DNA of 64,000 nt from Fragilaria radians (Eukaryota > Bacillariophyta > Fragilariophyceae > Fragilariales > Fragilariaceae): NCBI GenBank assembly GCA_900642245.1, contig CAAAJI010000083.1, forward strand, positions 105,396 to 169,395, written 5' to 3'. The translations under genes and the position numbers were made by a program. Below, one piece after another: positions 42,536 through 53,279 of this stretch. Below the pieces are notes generated by a model. It ran no database searches. It saw nothing but the letters and a program-made list of their open reading frames with translations, and was not told the DNA's origin. Within the stretch, counting starts at the first letter, position 1, and the number at the start of each line of letters is the position of its first letter.

Positions 42536-44455
42536 AATCTCAGAACCAAAAATGATTACAACGATGTCGATAGATTGGGGGATTGAGGGAAAATATGGTA
42601 CAAGTTACATCACGCAAGGAAAATACGCTCTGTTAAGACAGTGGATCTGAAACTAAAATTTCATTAAATTTGAACCTGTTTCATGTTATCAAACCTCCAT
42701 GAAATAGTTTAGATCATAAGTGAAGGAGGAATTTTAGATAAAATACATTAGCAATCTTGTTGGTACTACAACTTCTTATGTCAAAGCAGATGCATGCAAA
42801 AAGAATGTCTAAAGAAAAACGTATCCCTTTTATTCGATCAAGTAAAGAGCAATATCAGGAAATGCGATACTCTTACTGAATATGTGCTGTTGAAGAGGTT
42901 AAACATGAAACACGCAAATACCTTGAATGCAATACAAGCCATGAGCCATCTATTTGAGTATTTGCCTTTACCATGCTCAATTACATGACAAAATAGAATC
43001 ATTTTGTGCCTCTGAATTATGATAAATAGATCTATATCCTCCAGATTGTGCTGCATTGATCCACTATTGATGATATTTTGAAGTATTTGCTATAAGAAGG
43101 CATGGTTCTCTATTAATGCCATTGGTGTGCTTACTCTGTTCTTACTAGAGAAAAAATGAAATCACGTAGTGCATTTGAAGCGCAAACCCATTAAAGACAT
43201 GCTGTTGATATGAGATGATGGTGCTAGCATTTTGTCTATCAATAATTGATCATAATTCACTGATTCTATCTGCGTCCTATACAGAGCATCTCCTCCAAGG
43301 TCATAAGCAGCTTCATTGCAACGGCAAGATTCACGCTTCACAAAGCTCAACAAATCATGACTGGCTTTAATGTAGGTATGTTAAAAATACTACCGTATGA
43401 CGGAATTGAACCGCTTCTAGACCATTAGCCACGGCTGGTCATTCTAACTCGAGTTAATTTCATAATGAATTTATCAGCATTCTGTACTGGCTGATTCCTT
43501 GACTTTAACATACGTCGTAGCTGAAATAATTTTAGGATGTTGCCTACAAAAGATTGATTAGGATGTCTTGAAAAGCATGTACTAGGAAAATGAAAAGGTT
43601 ATTTTAAAATTTTGAAGTTTTTCTTTGTAGAAAAGAGCATCTATTTAATTTCATGCTTTCTGACGCTTCTAATATTTCCTTGGAATTACTTAAAATCTGT
43701 AACATTATTTTAACTCATATGCAATCAATGTCTTCAAAAGCTCACTCCTTGAGGCATGGTGGAAAATATATGTGATAATGTTTTTCTCAAGAAGAAAAGG
43801 CAACTGGAAAAGATTGCACGAACTATTTGTAATGTTACATGTATACTCACGATAGTTTATGTCCAATCACGCAGTTTCTTCAACTAGAATTCATTTCATT
43901 CCATAGTAATCGACATTATGCACTCAGAAGCTCGCAAAAGACATTTGTCCTTTTGGAGATTTACATTGAGAGACATCTATTCAACATCATCACATTCAAA
44001 TGTTTTTAAAATTCGATGTTTCAAGATAACTTTTAAAACCTAATGCAGTATTTGTTTGATTGCTTGTAGCAATTTGTGAGTTTTTTCATAAAGATAATGA
44101 CTTAAGGTTTGAAACTTAAATATCAATGAAAACAATCTTCAATGTGATTTGTCAGTTCATCATTTTAGCTATGGATTTTTCCATGATGTGAAGTCCCGCA
44201 ATCGTGGAGTGTCGGCAAATAAAAAACTGTCCCGTAGATGCAATCTTTGTAAAGTACAGTATCCAGTAGCATTAACAAATTGGTTTTCGGTTTAGTATTC
44301 GTTATTTCCTGAAAAATGCCATGTAAGCGAGAGCGAACCCCGAGGCAAAAAATTTGACAATCGCCAAACCATCTTTTAACTGTTAAAAGGTAGTTACTTC
44401 TCCATCGAAAGTGATAATTTCCTTTTGTCATCCCCAACATCATCCTTGACGAATC
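42536..44455. other. Intergenic region, about 1.9 kb
   Basis: AT-rich sequence between paralogue B and the V-ATPase G gene, both on the plus strand. It contains a tRNA-like fragment with A- and B-box matches on the minus strand at 43391-43440 (see findings) and otherwise nothing I can name. Confidence 0.4.
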
Positions 44456-45044
44456 ATGCAAAGTGGATCTGGAATTCAAGAGCTCATGGCGGCTGAAACA
44501 CGTGCCTCTCAAATCGTCGCTGAGGCCCGTATCGGTGAGTTAGTTGTAAAAGCCACAGATGAAGTGTTCTTCTTGAATATTTGGCGAAATTAGTCAATAT
44601 ACCGAAATCTACCTTCGTTTCACTTGCGTATTTTACGAATTATTCCTATATTTACCGTTTCTCGATTGTCACTCATCTTCTCTGAATTGTGTCTAATGAA
44701 AAAATTCCCACTCCCCACTTCACCTCTGCCTTTTTTCAGGACGTGGGGACCGTATGAAGCAGGCCAAAGTTGAGGGCCAAGATCTTATCGCTGCATACCG
44801 TGCCGAGAAACAGGAAGAATTCAACAACATGGCGCTTTCCAAAGGAGGTTCAGAGAGTGGTGCGTCTGCCAAGCTTCAGGCTGAGACAAAGGCTGATATT
44901 ACCAAGATGCAATCATCCTTCCAGACTAATGCGCAGAAGGCTGTTGATGTTTTGCTTTCCAAATGCTGTGAAGTATCCTTAGAAGTGCCAACAGCAAGAG
45001 TTCGAGCCACCCAGAAACTGTATGGTGTCACTACTCTTATGTAA
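44456..45044 (+). CDS. VMA10: V-type H+-ATPase subunit G
   Basis: Two exons, 44456-44534 and 44740-45044 (intron 205 bases, GTGAGT to TTTTTTCAG), give 127 residues, the normal family length. Subunit G forms the peripheral stalk with subunit E, holding the catalytic head of the proton pump on vacuolar and endosomal membranes. The first exon encodes MQSGSGIQELMAAETRASQI, typical of the family's N-terminus. Across the intron the sequence continues VAEARIGRGDRMKQAKVE, including the conserved A-R-x-x-R-x-x-R-x-K-x-A-K-x-E-A-type heptad region. The rest is a charged coiled coil ending in a variable tail. The join is phase 1 and restores the family pattern exactly. Confidence 0.93.
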
Positions 45045-45537
45045 TTACAAATAGATTGCTGTTATGATCCAATGACAAGACTAAGCCTTAAATTTGCAAG
45101 CGATTTATCGTTCTCAAATGATCTCACATTCATATTGATTTTATCATTTTGTTTCGAGCTTTCCACGGTTATGTTTTAGCGACAGTGAAGCAGCCGAACA
45201 CTACTTAGGTTTTCACTACGTGGAGCGCTTCATAGAAATAAACTGTTCGTAGCAAACTTGCCTTTAAACGTATTTTCAAGGGAAAGAGAGATTAAGCCAT
45301 CATGTTCGAGAATCGACTAAATTCCTTGTACAGATGTCTTCTACGAAGAGTGAGCTTAAGATACAAAGTTCAACACTGACAGAGTTGCTCGAATGGTGCT
45401 AATGATAAGGATACATGGATATGCTAATCATTAATTGGAATTATTGGCATCATTACATACATTAGAATAGCTATGCTGGATTTGGCATTTACATTTTGCA
45501 TCCAAGATGCACGTCTGAACCAGTTTGAAGGATAACT
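45045..45537. other. Convergent intergenic region
   Basis: About 490 bases between the ends of the V-ATPase G gene (plus) and the TPX2-like gene (minus). This is 3' UTR and terminator sequence for both genes. I see nothing else. Confidence 0.45.
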
Positions 45538-48500
45538 TTACTTTTTCCCAACCTTGTGATTTTGAGTTCCTACTCTAGCTTTATGACGGGCATCGGTCAC
45601 TAATCGAAAAGGAGTCATGGATGCAGCTTTTAACTTCACAGGTGAGGGTAAACACGCCTTTTTCATATCCTCTTTATGCTTCATTTCCTGCTTGTGTTGG
45701 CGAATAGAAGCACGACCTCGATTTAAGATTTCCACATTGATGCGGGAAGCCAACATGGCTGCTTCTCTTGGTTCGAATCGGTCCTGTGTTGCCAATCTAG
45801 GAGGACTGCTAATGCAGATGCTATTCGGTATGCGAGATATCCGAGAAGGGGTCATGGAAGCTTTAGACACAAATGTTGATAACGGCAAAGGTCTCGCTTT
45901 AAACTGCTTTTTGAGTTCTTCTTCGTCCCGATTTGATATTGACTTCGAGCACCTGCCTTTAGACATAGCGTTTGGGGAATGAGTTGCCGTTGGAGAAGAA
46001 AGAGGCGATGGATCGGTTTGTGGTACTTGCTTTATGTCAATTACAGAAGGCACATGATTTTGAGAAACCTTTTCAGTCTTGGAATAATTAGATAACGAGG
46101 AGGTAAATTGTTTTGGTAAAACTGATTTCAACTTACTTCCCGAAGCCCGGATAGGCGTCATATTATCCTTATGATGTCGATTATCTAGGGTCCTAAGAGG
46201 CATGTCAACTGTTGATAAACCAATATTACGAGCCCTGCTGTCGTCGTCCGATGGAACTTCAAAAACTGGCATAGGGCGAGCCTTAAATTGCCTCGGTTCC
46301 TCAACATCAGAACCTCCCTTGAAGGGAGAAGATTTCATTCTTTCCTGCAAGCCTCGCGTCTCCAAAGAAAGTCGAAAGGGTTTGGGAACAGTAGTTTTTT
46401 TCTTGTCAACCTTTGGAATACCAGATACCCCTTTTCCAGAATTCGGAAGTTCAGTCAAAATCCGTATTGCACGAAAAGGATGTGATTCATAGTATTCCAT
46501 CATTTCTGTCTCCAGTTCAATTGTACTCTTAGGCTTTTCTCTACTCGGAACGGGAGTAAACTTCGGTGAGACAGGCATGGTGGGTCCTTCATCTCTATTG
46601 ACAATGATAGGTGGTCCACTATCGCGTAAATGATTGTTATAATCAAGTAACTTCTCCCCCATAGTAGATGATTTTCTTTTCTCTTCCAAACTAACGGCTG
46701 GCGTTACAGGTAATGGAGGCAGTTCATCAAATTTAAAAGGTTTAGGAGTTGTAATCTTTGGCCGAGTGTCATATGTAGAAGTCTGGTGGGATTGACGAAG
46801 TCCCTTCCGCATGAATTCGTTTACAGATTCTGCCAAAGATAACGAAGAACTTTCATCCCGAGAATTTGTGTGAAGCTGTTCATGACTGTGACAAGACAGA
46901 GGTTTCGGAGTCGAATACTTGAAGTTTTCCACGCCTAATTTTGATAAAGGAGTAGGCGCTAATGGTGGTCTCTCTGAAATCACGTGATTTGTCTGCTTTT
47001 GCGACAACACTTTCGGAGTGCTTGATAACATCGACCTAATCTTTTCAGCGACATAAGAGCGACGTTCTTCTTCAGCTTTCTTTACTTCATTAATAACAGG
47101 CGACGGCTTTTTAGGTTCTTTACTGATCGAAGACACAGATGTAGAATTCGGTTTGTTTGAGGATCTTATTGCGCGAGTAGCTGTTGCAATGGGTAATTTA
47201 CGAGCGATTGCAACTGTTTCCTCCGATTTTTTCTTTTCCATTTTAAGGCGATTTCTGATTCGCTCTCGAGCTTTAGCTAATGCCTCTTCTGGAGATATAC
47301 CTTCCTTTTTTGACTCTCTTTCCTCCACTTTAAGTGTAGTTTTCGATGACATCGGAGTGACACGCCTTGAGCTCTGTCGACTGGAAAGTTTAGATGAAGT
47401 GTTCGATGATGCGACCAAAGGAGGAGAAGGATTGACTATCGGATGCTCAAACGACTTGCTAATAGTTTTTGTGGATGCAACCATTTTCTTGCTTGTTCCT
47501 GATAGTAGACGCGGATTGTGGGACGGAAAAGAGCTGGAAATTGAAGAATTCGAAGGTTTTCCTTGAATTAACTTCATCGTAGATATGCTTTTTTGACCAT
47601 CACTTTTAACCGAAGACTTAACAATAGTTGGTTTTTTCTTTACCACGGTAGTTAGGTGTTCCTTTTCGGCATTCCCTACTGACGGAAAGGTATTATTTGG
47701 CAAGAACATTTCATCGGGCAGCAAAGATTCCGAAATTGACGATTGGAAATAATCGTTAGCATACTGAGGTTCAATTTTGGCTTCGTTAGAGACCTGTTTT
47801 GGCTTTACTTCTCTTTTGATGGAGGCCTCCGCACTAGTATGATTTGTTGCCGTATCAGACTGTGTGACAAACTTCGAGGTTTGCAACATCGAAGATATCG
47901 AATCTGATTTCGCTTCAACCTTTCTTGCATATGATCTTGAACTTTGCTTTAGATTTTCATCGTGAAGCGACGGTACTATCAGATGTGCTCCTGAGATGTT
48001 CGCAGCTGAAACTACCCTTGCTTCATGGATCTGCTCAGGGGATCGAAGTGTTAAAGAACGAAGTGCGCTTCCATTTTCAACTCGTTTAATTTCCAGTCCT
48101 TCTAAACGAATTCTTCTTTTCTCAGATGAGTAATTGAATGAGGGCATACTTATTTCAGCTTCTTTTACCGATGTCTTTTCTCCCCCAGCCATGCACTCAG
48201 ATCTTTCTCGTCCGTTTTCAGGACCAGCCGATTGTAAGCTTAAATTCTCAGATTGATCCTTAATTCCAACCCGAGATTTAGGTGACATAACCTTTAACTG
48301 AGTATACTGTTGAGAGGACGTTCCCTCCATGGCGAGAATCGGCTTCATTGAGTTTTCAATAGCTACGGATAGTGTTTTTTCATTTTTGGTAGCATCAGGG
48401 ATCATTGATTTCGAGGAGATTCTCTCAACTGTCCGACTATCATGAGATATGTTCCCTTTTCCGTCTAAGTCAGCACACGCTTGTCCTTCGTTTAATGATG

Positions 48501-49128
48501 GTAATGATGTAGATGATTTGGATGGTGTCAGAGTGAACGAAGAAGTAAGATTTCCCCAAAATGAAGATGGCTTTTCTGTTATTTTGATTTTCTCTGCATT
48601 TTCAAGTTTCGTATCATCCAAATTTTTTGATTTTTTCTGTGAAAGCTCAAGGTTAGGGCGACTAACCTTGGGAACCACAGATTCTTCAACATGGAAAAAA
48701 GACGCAATTTCTCTTTCAAGAGCGCGCTCCTCTTCTTCAAAGCTAAAAGTATTATCAAATAGCTTTTTCACCGCTGATCCTTGACGAGGAGTAGTTGGTT
48801 CATCTATCGAAGTAACCTGGTCGTAAGTGCTTCTTAAGGTTACAGAAGGCGATCGAAATCCATCCAATAATTCTTCTTTTAAACGAATGTCATCTTCGTC
48901 TTCAGTCATGTAAACTGTTCGATTGAGGTTTGTAGCAGTACTGTCGATAGAGTTTGCACAAGAAAATCCACCGTCTTCATTTTCGTCTAAAAATATCTGT
49001 TTAGCTGCCGCTAACGTTTTATTCGCCTCCGCTACGAATGAAGCTAATGATTCTGGGACATACTCATCGTCTTCAAGTAGAGATGCATCATCCATCATAA
49101 GATCCAAAAAACTGGAGATTTCTTCCAT
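45538..49128 (-). CDS. TPX2-like microtubule-associated protein carrying the shared N-terminal module (paralogue C)
   Basis: The first ATG is at 49128, giving 1196 residues; the frame continues to a TTG upstream. TPX2 proteins bind microtubules, promote spindle assembly and activate Aurora A in other eukaryotes. The second half has repeated TPX2-type motifs: KPFKFDELPPLPVTP, KPFRLSLETRGLQ (about residue 918), FKARPMPVFEVP (946) and FKARPLPLSTF (1079). The C-terminal basic segment REAAMLASRINVEILNRGRA then runs into a KHKEDMKKA coil (1143). A coiled basic helix (EALAKARERIRNRLKMEKK) lies near 622. The first 85 residues carry the module shared with paralogues A and B (YVPESLASFVAEANKTLAAA, SCANSIDSTATNL, EDEDDIRLKEE). 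There is no membrane segment. I am confident of the TPX2-type motifs, less so of one-to-one orthology. Confidence 0.75.
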   Translation of the reverse strand: MEEISSFLDLMMDDASLLEDDEYVPESLASFVAEANKTLAAAKQIFLDENEDGGFSCANSIDSTATNLNRTVYMTEDEDDIRLKEELLDGFRSPSVTLRSTYDQVTSIDEPTTPRQGSAVKKLFDNTFSFEEEERALEREIASFFHVEESVVPKVSRPNLELSQKKSKNLDDTKLENAEKIKITEKPSSFWGNLTSSFTLTPSKSSTSLPSLNEGQACADLDGKGNISHDSRTVERISSKSMIPDATKNEKTLSVAIENSMKPILAMEGTSSQQYTQLKVMSPKSRVGIKDQSENLSLQSAGPENGRERSECMAGGEKTSVKEAEISMPSFNYSSEKRRIRLEGLEIKRVENGSALRSLTLRSPEQIHEARVVSAANISGAHLIVPSLHDENLKQSSRSYARKVEAKSDSISSMLQTSKFVTQSDTATNHTSAEASIKREVKPKQVSNEAKIEPQYANDYFQSSISESLLPDEMFLPNNTFPSVGNAEKEHLTTVVKKKPTIVKSSVKSDGQKSISTMKLIQGKPSNSSISSSFPSHNPRLLSGTSKKMVASTKTISKSFEHPIVNPSPPLVASSNTSSKLSSRQSSRRVTPMSSKTTLKVEERESKKEGISPEEALAKARERIRNRLKMEKKKSEETVAIARKLPIATATRAIRSSNKPNSTSVSSISKEPKKPSPVINEVKKAEEERRSYVAEKIRSMLSSTPKVLSQKQTNHVISERPPLAPTPLSKLGVENFKYSTPKPLSCHSHEQLHTNSRDESSSLSLAESVNEFMRKGLRQSHQTSTYDTRPKITTPKPFKFDELPPLPVTPAVSLEEKRKSSTMGEKLLDYNNHLRDSGPPIIVNRDEGPTMPVSPKFTPVPSREKPKSTIELETEMMEYYESHPFRAIRILTELPNSGKGVSGIPKVDKKKTTVPKPFRLSLETRGLQERMKSSPFKGGSDVEEPRQFKARPMPVFEVPSDDDSRARNIGLSTVDMPLRTLDNRHHKDNMTPIRASGSKLKSVLPKQFTSSLSNYSKTEKVSQNHVPSVIDIKQVPQTDPSPLSSPTATHSPNAMSKGRCSKSISNRDEEELKKQFKARPLPLSTFVSKASMTPSRISRIPNSICISSPPRLATQDRFEPREAAMLASRINVEILNRGRASIRQHKQEMKHKEDMKKACLPSPVKLKAASMTPFRLVTDARHKARVGTQNHKVGKK

Positions 49129-51319
49129 TTCTCTAGTACAATGAAACCAAACGATAATAGTGACTTGGTGCAAACGCCTGATATTTTGCTCTCCAGCTAT
49201 CCATAAGCCTCTACATTCCGTTACTAAGGAAATAAAAGTCGGAGTAATCAATAAACGGCATCGAAAACGTTTCTTTAAAATCCAGTATTCGAGTACTTAT
49301 CGGTAACTAACTTTAGTCACAAGGTTGACTTGCGTAAGATTTTGTGAAGTACAATTTACTAGCGGACAAGAATCTTCAAGTCCAACAAAAAGCATTCAGA
49401 TTTCGAGACATTACCACTCGTTCCTTATTTGCATGAAACTTAAAGGGACATTGTGATTTCATTAAATGTTTTGCAAAGCTGTGCATTTGGTATTGTGATT
49501 AAACTCTCAAGATAGAATGTAATTTACACTTTGCCACGAGATCATGAAAAACATCAAAACGTGCGTTTAACTTCCCTTCTTCCTAAAGGCGTCAATTATT
49601 TGATTCATGAAATACCGATTAGATTTAGCCTTGAGTCTCTGCCTAGGGATCAATGCAAGTAGAGCTAACTTGTGTATCCAAAGAAATGGACATGAGAAAA
49701 ACCATACAATGGATTGGATCTTGTACTCAATCTTCGAATCCAGAGCAAGCTGAGCATTATCATATAGGACAGAGCTCTCATTGATCCTGATTTTGATTTG
49801 GAATCACAAGAGTATTCTTGCATACAAGCACCATAAGTGTCTTTCCGAAATTTTATTGGAGATTGAACTGTGTTAGATGTATTGAGTGACGTATAATGTA
49901 CCTACAGATGCCTGCTATTAGTCTAGTATCCATGCGTCCCTTTGACCCATATCAAAAGAATCAATTGTCACTTTTTACTATTACACCTTTCAAAACTGCT
50001 CTTGTCGCTTTAAAGGAAGATAATAGTAGCTCATACCATGGAGAACAGAAAGGTTGGGGAGTTTAAAGTCACGGGATATTTAACTGGAAAGGAACATTTT
50101 TATGGTTCTTTAGGATGGAGTACTCCTACAAAGAGTTTAGTTCAACCTATTTAGGATGGCCGTAAGAGAGAGATTCACTGTGCTCAAGATTGGGTACTGT
50201 ATAGGCACTCATACAGTTGGTTTTAAAATTCCGAAAAACGTTGTATCGTGAACTAGAGTTGCAAGACTTATTTAGAATTTTAGGGAAAATCATTCGTTTT
50301 TAAACCATTTTAGTCACAATCTATTTCTATACAAATTAGTAAGCTTCTAGCTACCTACCATGGCATTCATGTACAATTGTAACAAGCCATGCCCATGATT
50401 CTGACTGTTAGTCTAATTCATCCTACATTCACCATCCTTGACATCTGGCACAAGAATGTTAATTCCTGTCTGCTGTATATGATTAGTGGGATACCAAGAT
50501 CCCTGATCAATCTTCGTTTTAGTAAACAGCTATCCCCAAACATACGGTGCACACAGTCAACATTTCGGATGAAATAACCTAGCATTGGTGTCAATTAAGC
50601 CGCTTGTTACTCTGCAAACAGATCACCCTCCTCTTCAAAAACTGATAACTCCTAAAGCACAATGATTCAGGAACACTACAACCAACAACAAAGACACTAA
50701 GTTAATGTGCACCAAACTTGCTCCATCTGTCAAATACCACACTACATCTTCTCAGATTTTGTCGAAGTCTTTCTCCATCTTTCCAACGTCAGAAAGCATT
50801 TTATAGTTCCCGGTTTTTGCTGTTGCAATCTAGTTAAAAAAGGTTTTAATAATGGGACACATCTTCTGATAAGAAATGAAGCTTGCCCAGTTCTCCATTA
50901 TTTCCTTTTGGCCATGATAGTTGAGTTCCAGATGTTGGGTTGCCCTTGCTTTGGAATTCATTTTTCACTTTCTAACTATATCAGCATCAATCTGTTTCTT
51001 TAATACTTGTCAGATAGCTCCTAGCCCATCAAGCTGTCCTTCATCTAGTGTCGACAGGGGGAAAATGGAATTCTTGTTGGACAAGATGAAAGAGGGAAAA
51101 AGTGTGTTACATTATTTTGCAAAATACGGTAAGGCACATTTTAACTTCGCGTTCCAAAAAATTAGCAAGAATGAGTGAGTGAAAGGTATCCCTGAGAATT
51201 CGAGAATCTCAATTTGTGACAGCACTGTTCGACTTCTCAAATAGAGTATTTATCATGTTCTTCGTAATATCATTCTGCAATCCATTTACGTTTCCATTTT
51301 TCCATAGTGCGAACATAGT
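49129..51319. other. Intergenic region, about 2.2 kb
   Basis: The divergent region between the TPX2-like gene (minus) and the fatty acid hydroxylase (plus). A plus-strand segment at about 51060-51130 (MEFLLDKMKEGKSVLHYFAK) looks like coding sequence, followed by a GTAAGG donor. None of the acceptors I tried joins it in frame to the hydroxylase. It may be a relic or a small separate exon. The rest is AT-rich with no clear signal. Confidence 0.35.
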
Positions 51320-52072
51320 ATGATTGAGAAGACCTTTACTTCTATCTTCGATGATCTTGATAGGCATCAAATTTTGGATCTGGCAAAGAATGGAGCGAGA
51401 TTGAGTATTGTGACTGGAGTCCTTACAATAATTTTTGAACTGATCTCACTTCCCACCATTTTTGCTTTATGCAACGAAAAAGGGGGAAAGTTGCTCTACC
51501 AACAAGCCATTCTTTTCAACTTGCGAAATCACTTTTTGGTTGGAATTCCGATCTACACTATAGTGGTTCCACTGTTTTGTCAGAAAATCTCGCTGGGAAC
51601 TAATGGACATTTTCTCTTTTTCAGTATGCTACGAGTGATGGAAATTGTGTTGGTTCATTCTATTTTATACTATGCGGTTCATAAGGCGTTTCATACGTAT
51701 CCAAACCTATATGTCTACCATAAATTCCATCATCGCTTCAATACTTACGTTCCTCCAGTGGCTGCAAATGCAGTTTCTTTCGTTGAATACTTGTTTGCTT
51801 ACATCATCCCATTCGCTGTTGCCACGGCCATTATATCTCCATTTGAAGAAGAACTTCAAATTGCTGTCATCATCGTGTCTATCTCCAACCTCCTTGTACA
51901 TACTCCACTGCTGGAATCAATGTCGAAAGATCTATGGCCAATATTCGTGTCTACACATAAGCATATTGAGCACCATAGAAAGCTGACGGTGAATTATGCA
52001 GCGCCCACAATTAATGTTGATTGGATCCTGGAAAAAATCCATGTTAGTACGCCAAGTAAAACTAAACTTTGA
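51320..52072 (+). CDS. Fatty acid hydroxylase/sterol desaturase superfamily membrane protein
   Basis: Starts at the ATG at 51320 and gives 250 residues. It is a di-iron integral membrane oxygenase of the superfamily that includes C4-sterol methyl oxidase, C5-sterol desaturase and fatty acid 2-hydroxylase. The His motifs that bind iron are visible: HKAFH (about residue 120), HKFHH (about 135) and a late HKHIEHHRK (about 215). Four or so hydrophobic segments lie between about residues 25 and 200 (for example IVTGVLTIIFELISLPTIF). The length is at the short end for the superfamily, and the exact substrate cannot be told from the sequence. It lies 61 bases from the stop of a convergent Nudix gene. 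Confidence 0.88.
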   Translation: MIEKTFTSIFDDLDRHQILDLAKNGARLSIVTGVLTIIFELISLPTIFALCNEKGGKLLYQQAILFNLRNHFLVGIPIYTIVVPLFCQKISLGTNGHFLFFSMLRVMEIVLVHSILYYAVHKAFHTYPNLYVYHKFHHRFNTYVPPVAANAVSFVEYLFAYIIPFAVATAIISPFEEELQIAVIIVSISNLLVHTPLLESMSKDLWPIFVSTHKHIEHHRKLTVNYAAPTINVDWILEKIHVSTPSKTKL

Positions 52073-52133
52073 ATGTTACATGTATTTCTATTATGTGAAG
52101 ACAATTGCCTGTTACCACATATCAATGTAATAT

Positions 52134-53138
52134 TCACTTGCACTCTCCTGATCTTAACTCTCGAAGAACATCAAGGTATCCAACTGTATCTGGATCCAAA
52201 AAGCCTTTTCGAATGAGGTAATCTGCAACTACCGGGTAACAATTTGGTTTGATAGGATCGTGAAAGTCTGGATGAAATGAGGCCTTAATTTGAGCCGTGT
52301 CCCATAAAAAGAAATCCTCCACCTCACCATCCGTCGGGGTTGGAATAAAAGAATCTGGTAGATACAAATCGTAGCAGAAAAGTACTGCACGACTTACAAC
52401 GTTTCCATCGAAATGCTCATACGAAATAGCCCCAGCTGCATGCAATCCAGCCTTCACTAAATCAGAGGGAATTCCAGCTTCTTCTTCACATTCCTTCAGA
52501 ACATTCTCCATTAAGCTTAGACCAGCAGGCTGACCTCCAGCGACAACATGATCGAGCATACTAGGATATTTTGACTTTTGGGCTGATCTCCGTCCAATCC
52601 ACATTTTCTCCGTGTTGTCTACCTGTCGGACAAGACCATTTATGTGCACTCCGTATTCTAATCCACCCAATAATGGGACGGCTGCGCGTTCCATGAGGAA
52701 TACAGGAGCTTGGTAAAATCCAGAAGCGATAGGATACAATTCGTCACGCCATCCATGAATCATACCAGAGTCCCGCAACGACTGCATAACAGACGCAGCT
52801 GCTGCAGTTCGTGACTCACATGAATTTCCAGCTTTGGAAGGACTTAGAGTCAGACTCTGAGAATCTCTCTCGACAAATATTTGAGTTTCCAAGAGAACAT
52901 TCGATATTTGTGGCGATACCTTTCCTAGAAGTTGACCGTCTACAACAAAGTTTTTACATTTTAGTGGAGGGGCGTCATTAACTTGCCTGATGCGGTAAAG
53001 GATGTCTTGCATTACCTCTGTGTCGCTAGTGAAGGAAGATGTACTTGATGATGCCAGGCGCGTCATGGCCTTTGGCTGTTGCATCATGCTGTTTACAATT
53101 CTAAATATAGTCATTGCTGAGAGTAGCTTCAACTTCAT
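52134..53138 (-). CDS. Nudix hydrolase with N-terminal DUF4743 domain, paralogue 2
   Basis: Starts at the ATG at 53138 and gives 334 residues. It has the same architecture as the protein at 21819: GWRDELYPIASGFYQAPVFL, MERAAVPLLGGLEYGVHING, WIGRRSAQKSKYPSMLD and a Nudix box VAGGQPAGLSLMENVLKECE with EEAGI following. As in the paralogue, Lys replaces the Arg of REUxEE, and the Glu usually at position 7 of the box is replaced, here by Leu, which looks like a group feature. The N-terminus (MKLKLLSAMTIFRIVNSMMQ) is basic and amphipathic, more like a mitochondrial presequence or weak signal than the plastid-type signal of the paralogue. Family members act on damaged thiamine diphosphate, so a thiamine repair role is inferred. 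Confidence 0.88.
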   Translation of the reverse strand: MKLKLLSAMTIFRIVNSMMQQPKAMTRLASSSTSSFTSDTEVMQDILYRIRQVNDAPPLKCKNFVVDGQLLGKVSPQISNVLLETQIFVERDSQSLTLSPSKAGNSCESRTAAAASVMQSLRDSGMIHGWRDELYPIASGFYQAPVFLMERAAVPLLGGLEYGVHINGLVRQVDNTEKMWIGRRSAQKSKYPSMLDHVVAGGQPAGLSLMENVLKECEEEAGIPSDLVKAGLHAAGAISYEHFDGNVVSRAVLFCYDLYLPDSFIPTPTDGEVEDFFLWDTAQIKASFHPDFHDPIKPNCYPVVADYLIRKGFLDPDTVGYLDVLRELRSGECK

Positions 53139-53279
53139 GCTTGATTTTGCTTGAATTCACAGGAAAGACAAACCAATTTACTTCATGGCACTCAGTATGA
53201 GCCATCAGGTGACATAATTCAGTAGAAAGAGTACGATGAAGACGCTTTCGTCAGTTCGTGATTGAATACCACTCGTGAC

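Noticed and set aside
45765..45785. GGTTCGAATCGG, another B-box-like sequence
   Set aside because: It lies inside the TPX2-like coding sequence, where it encodes part of RFEPREA, and no tRNA fold surrounds it.
47153..47566. A plus-strand 137-codon frame inside the TPX2-like gene
   Set aside because: It is antisense to a Lys/Ser-rich coding region, which produces artificial Phe/Leu-rich open frames; there is no independent support.
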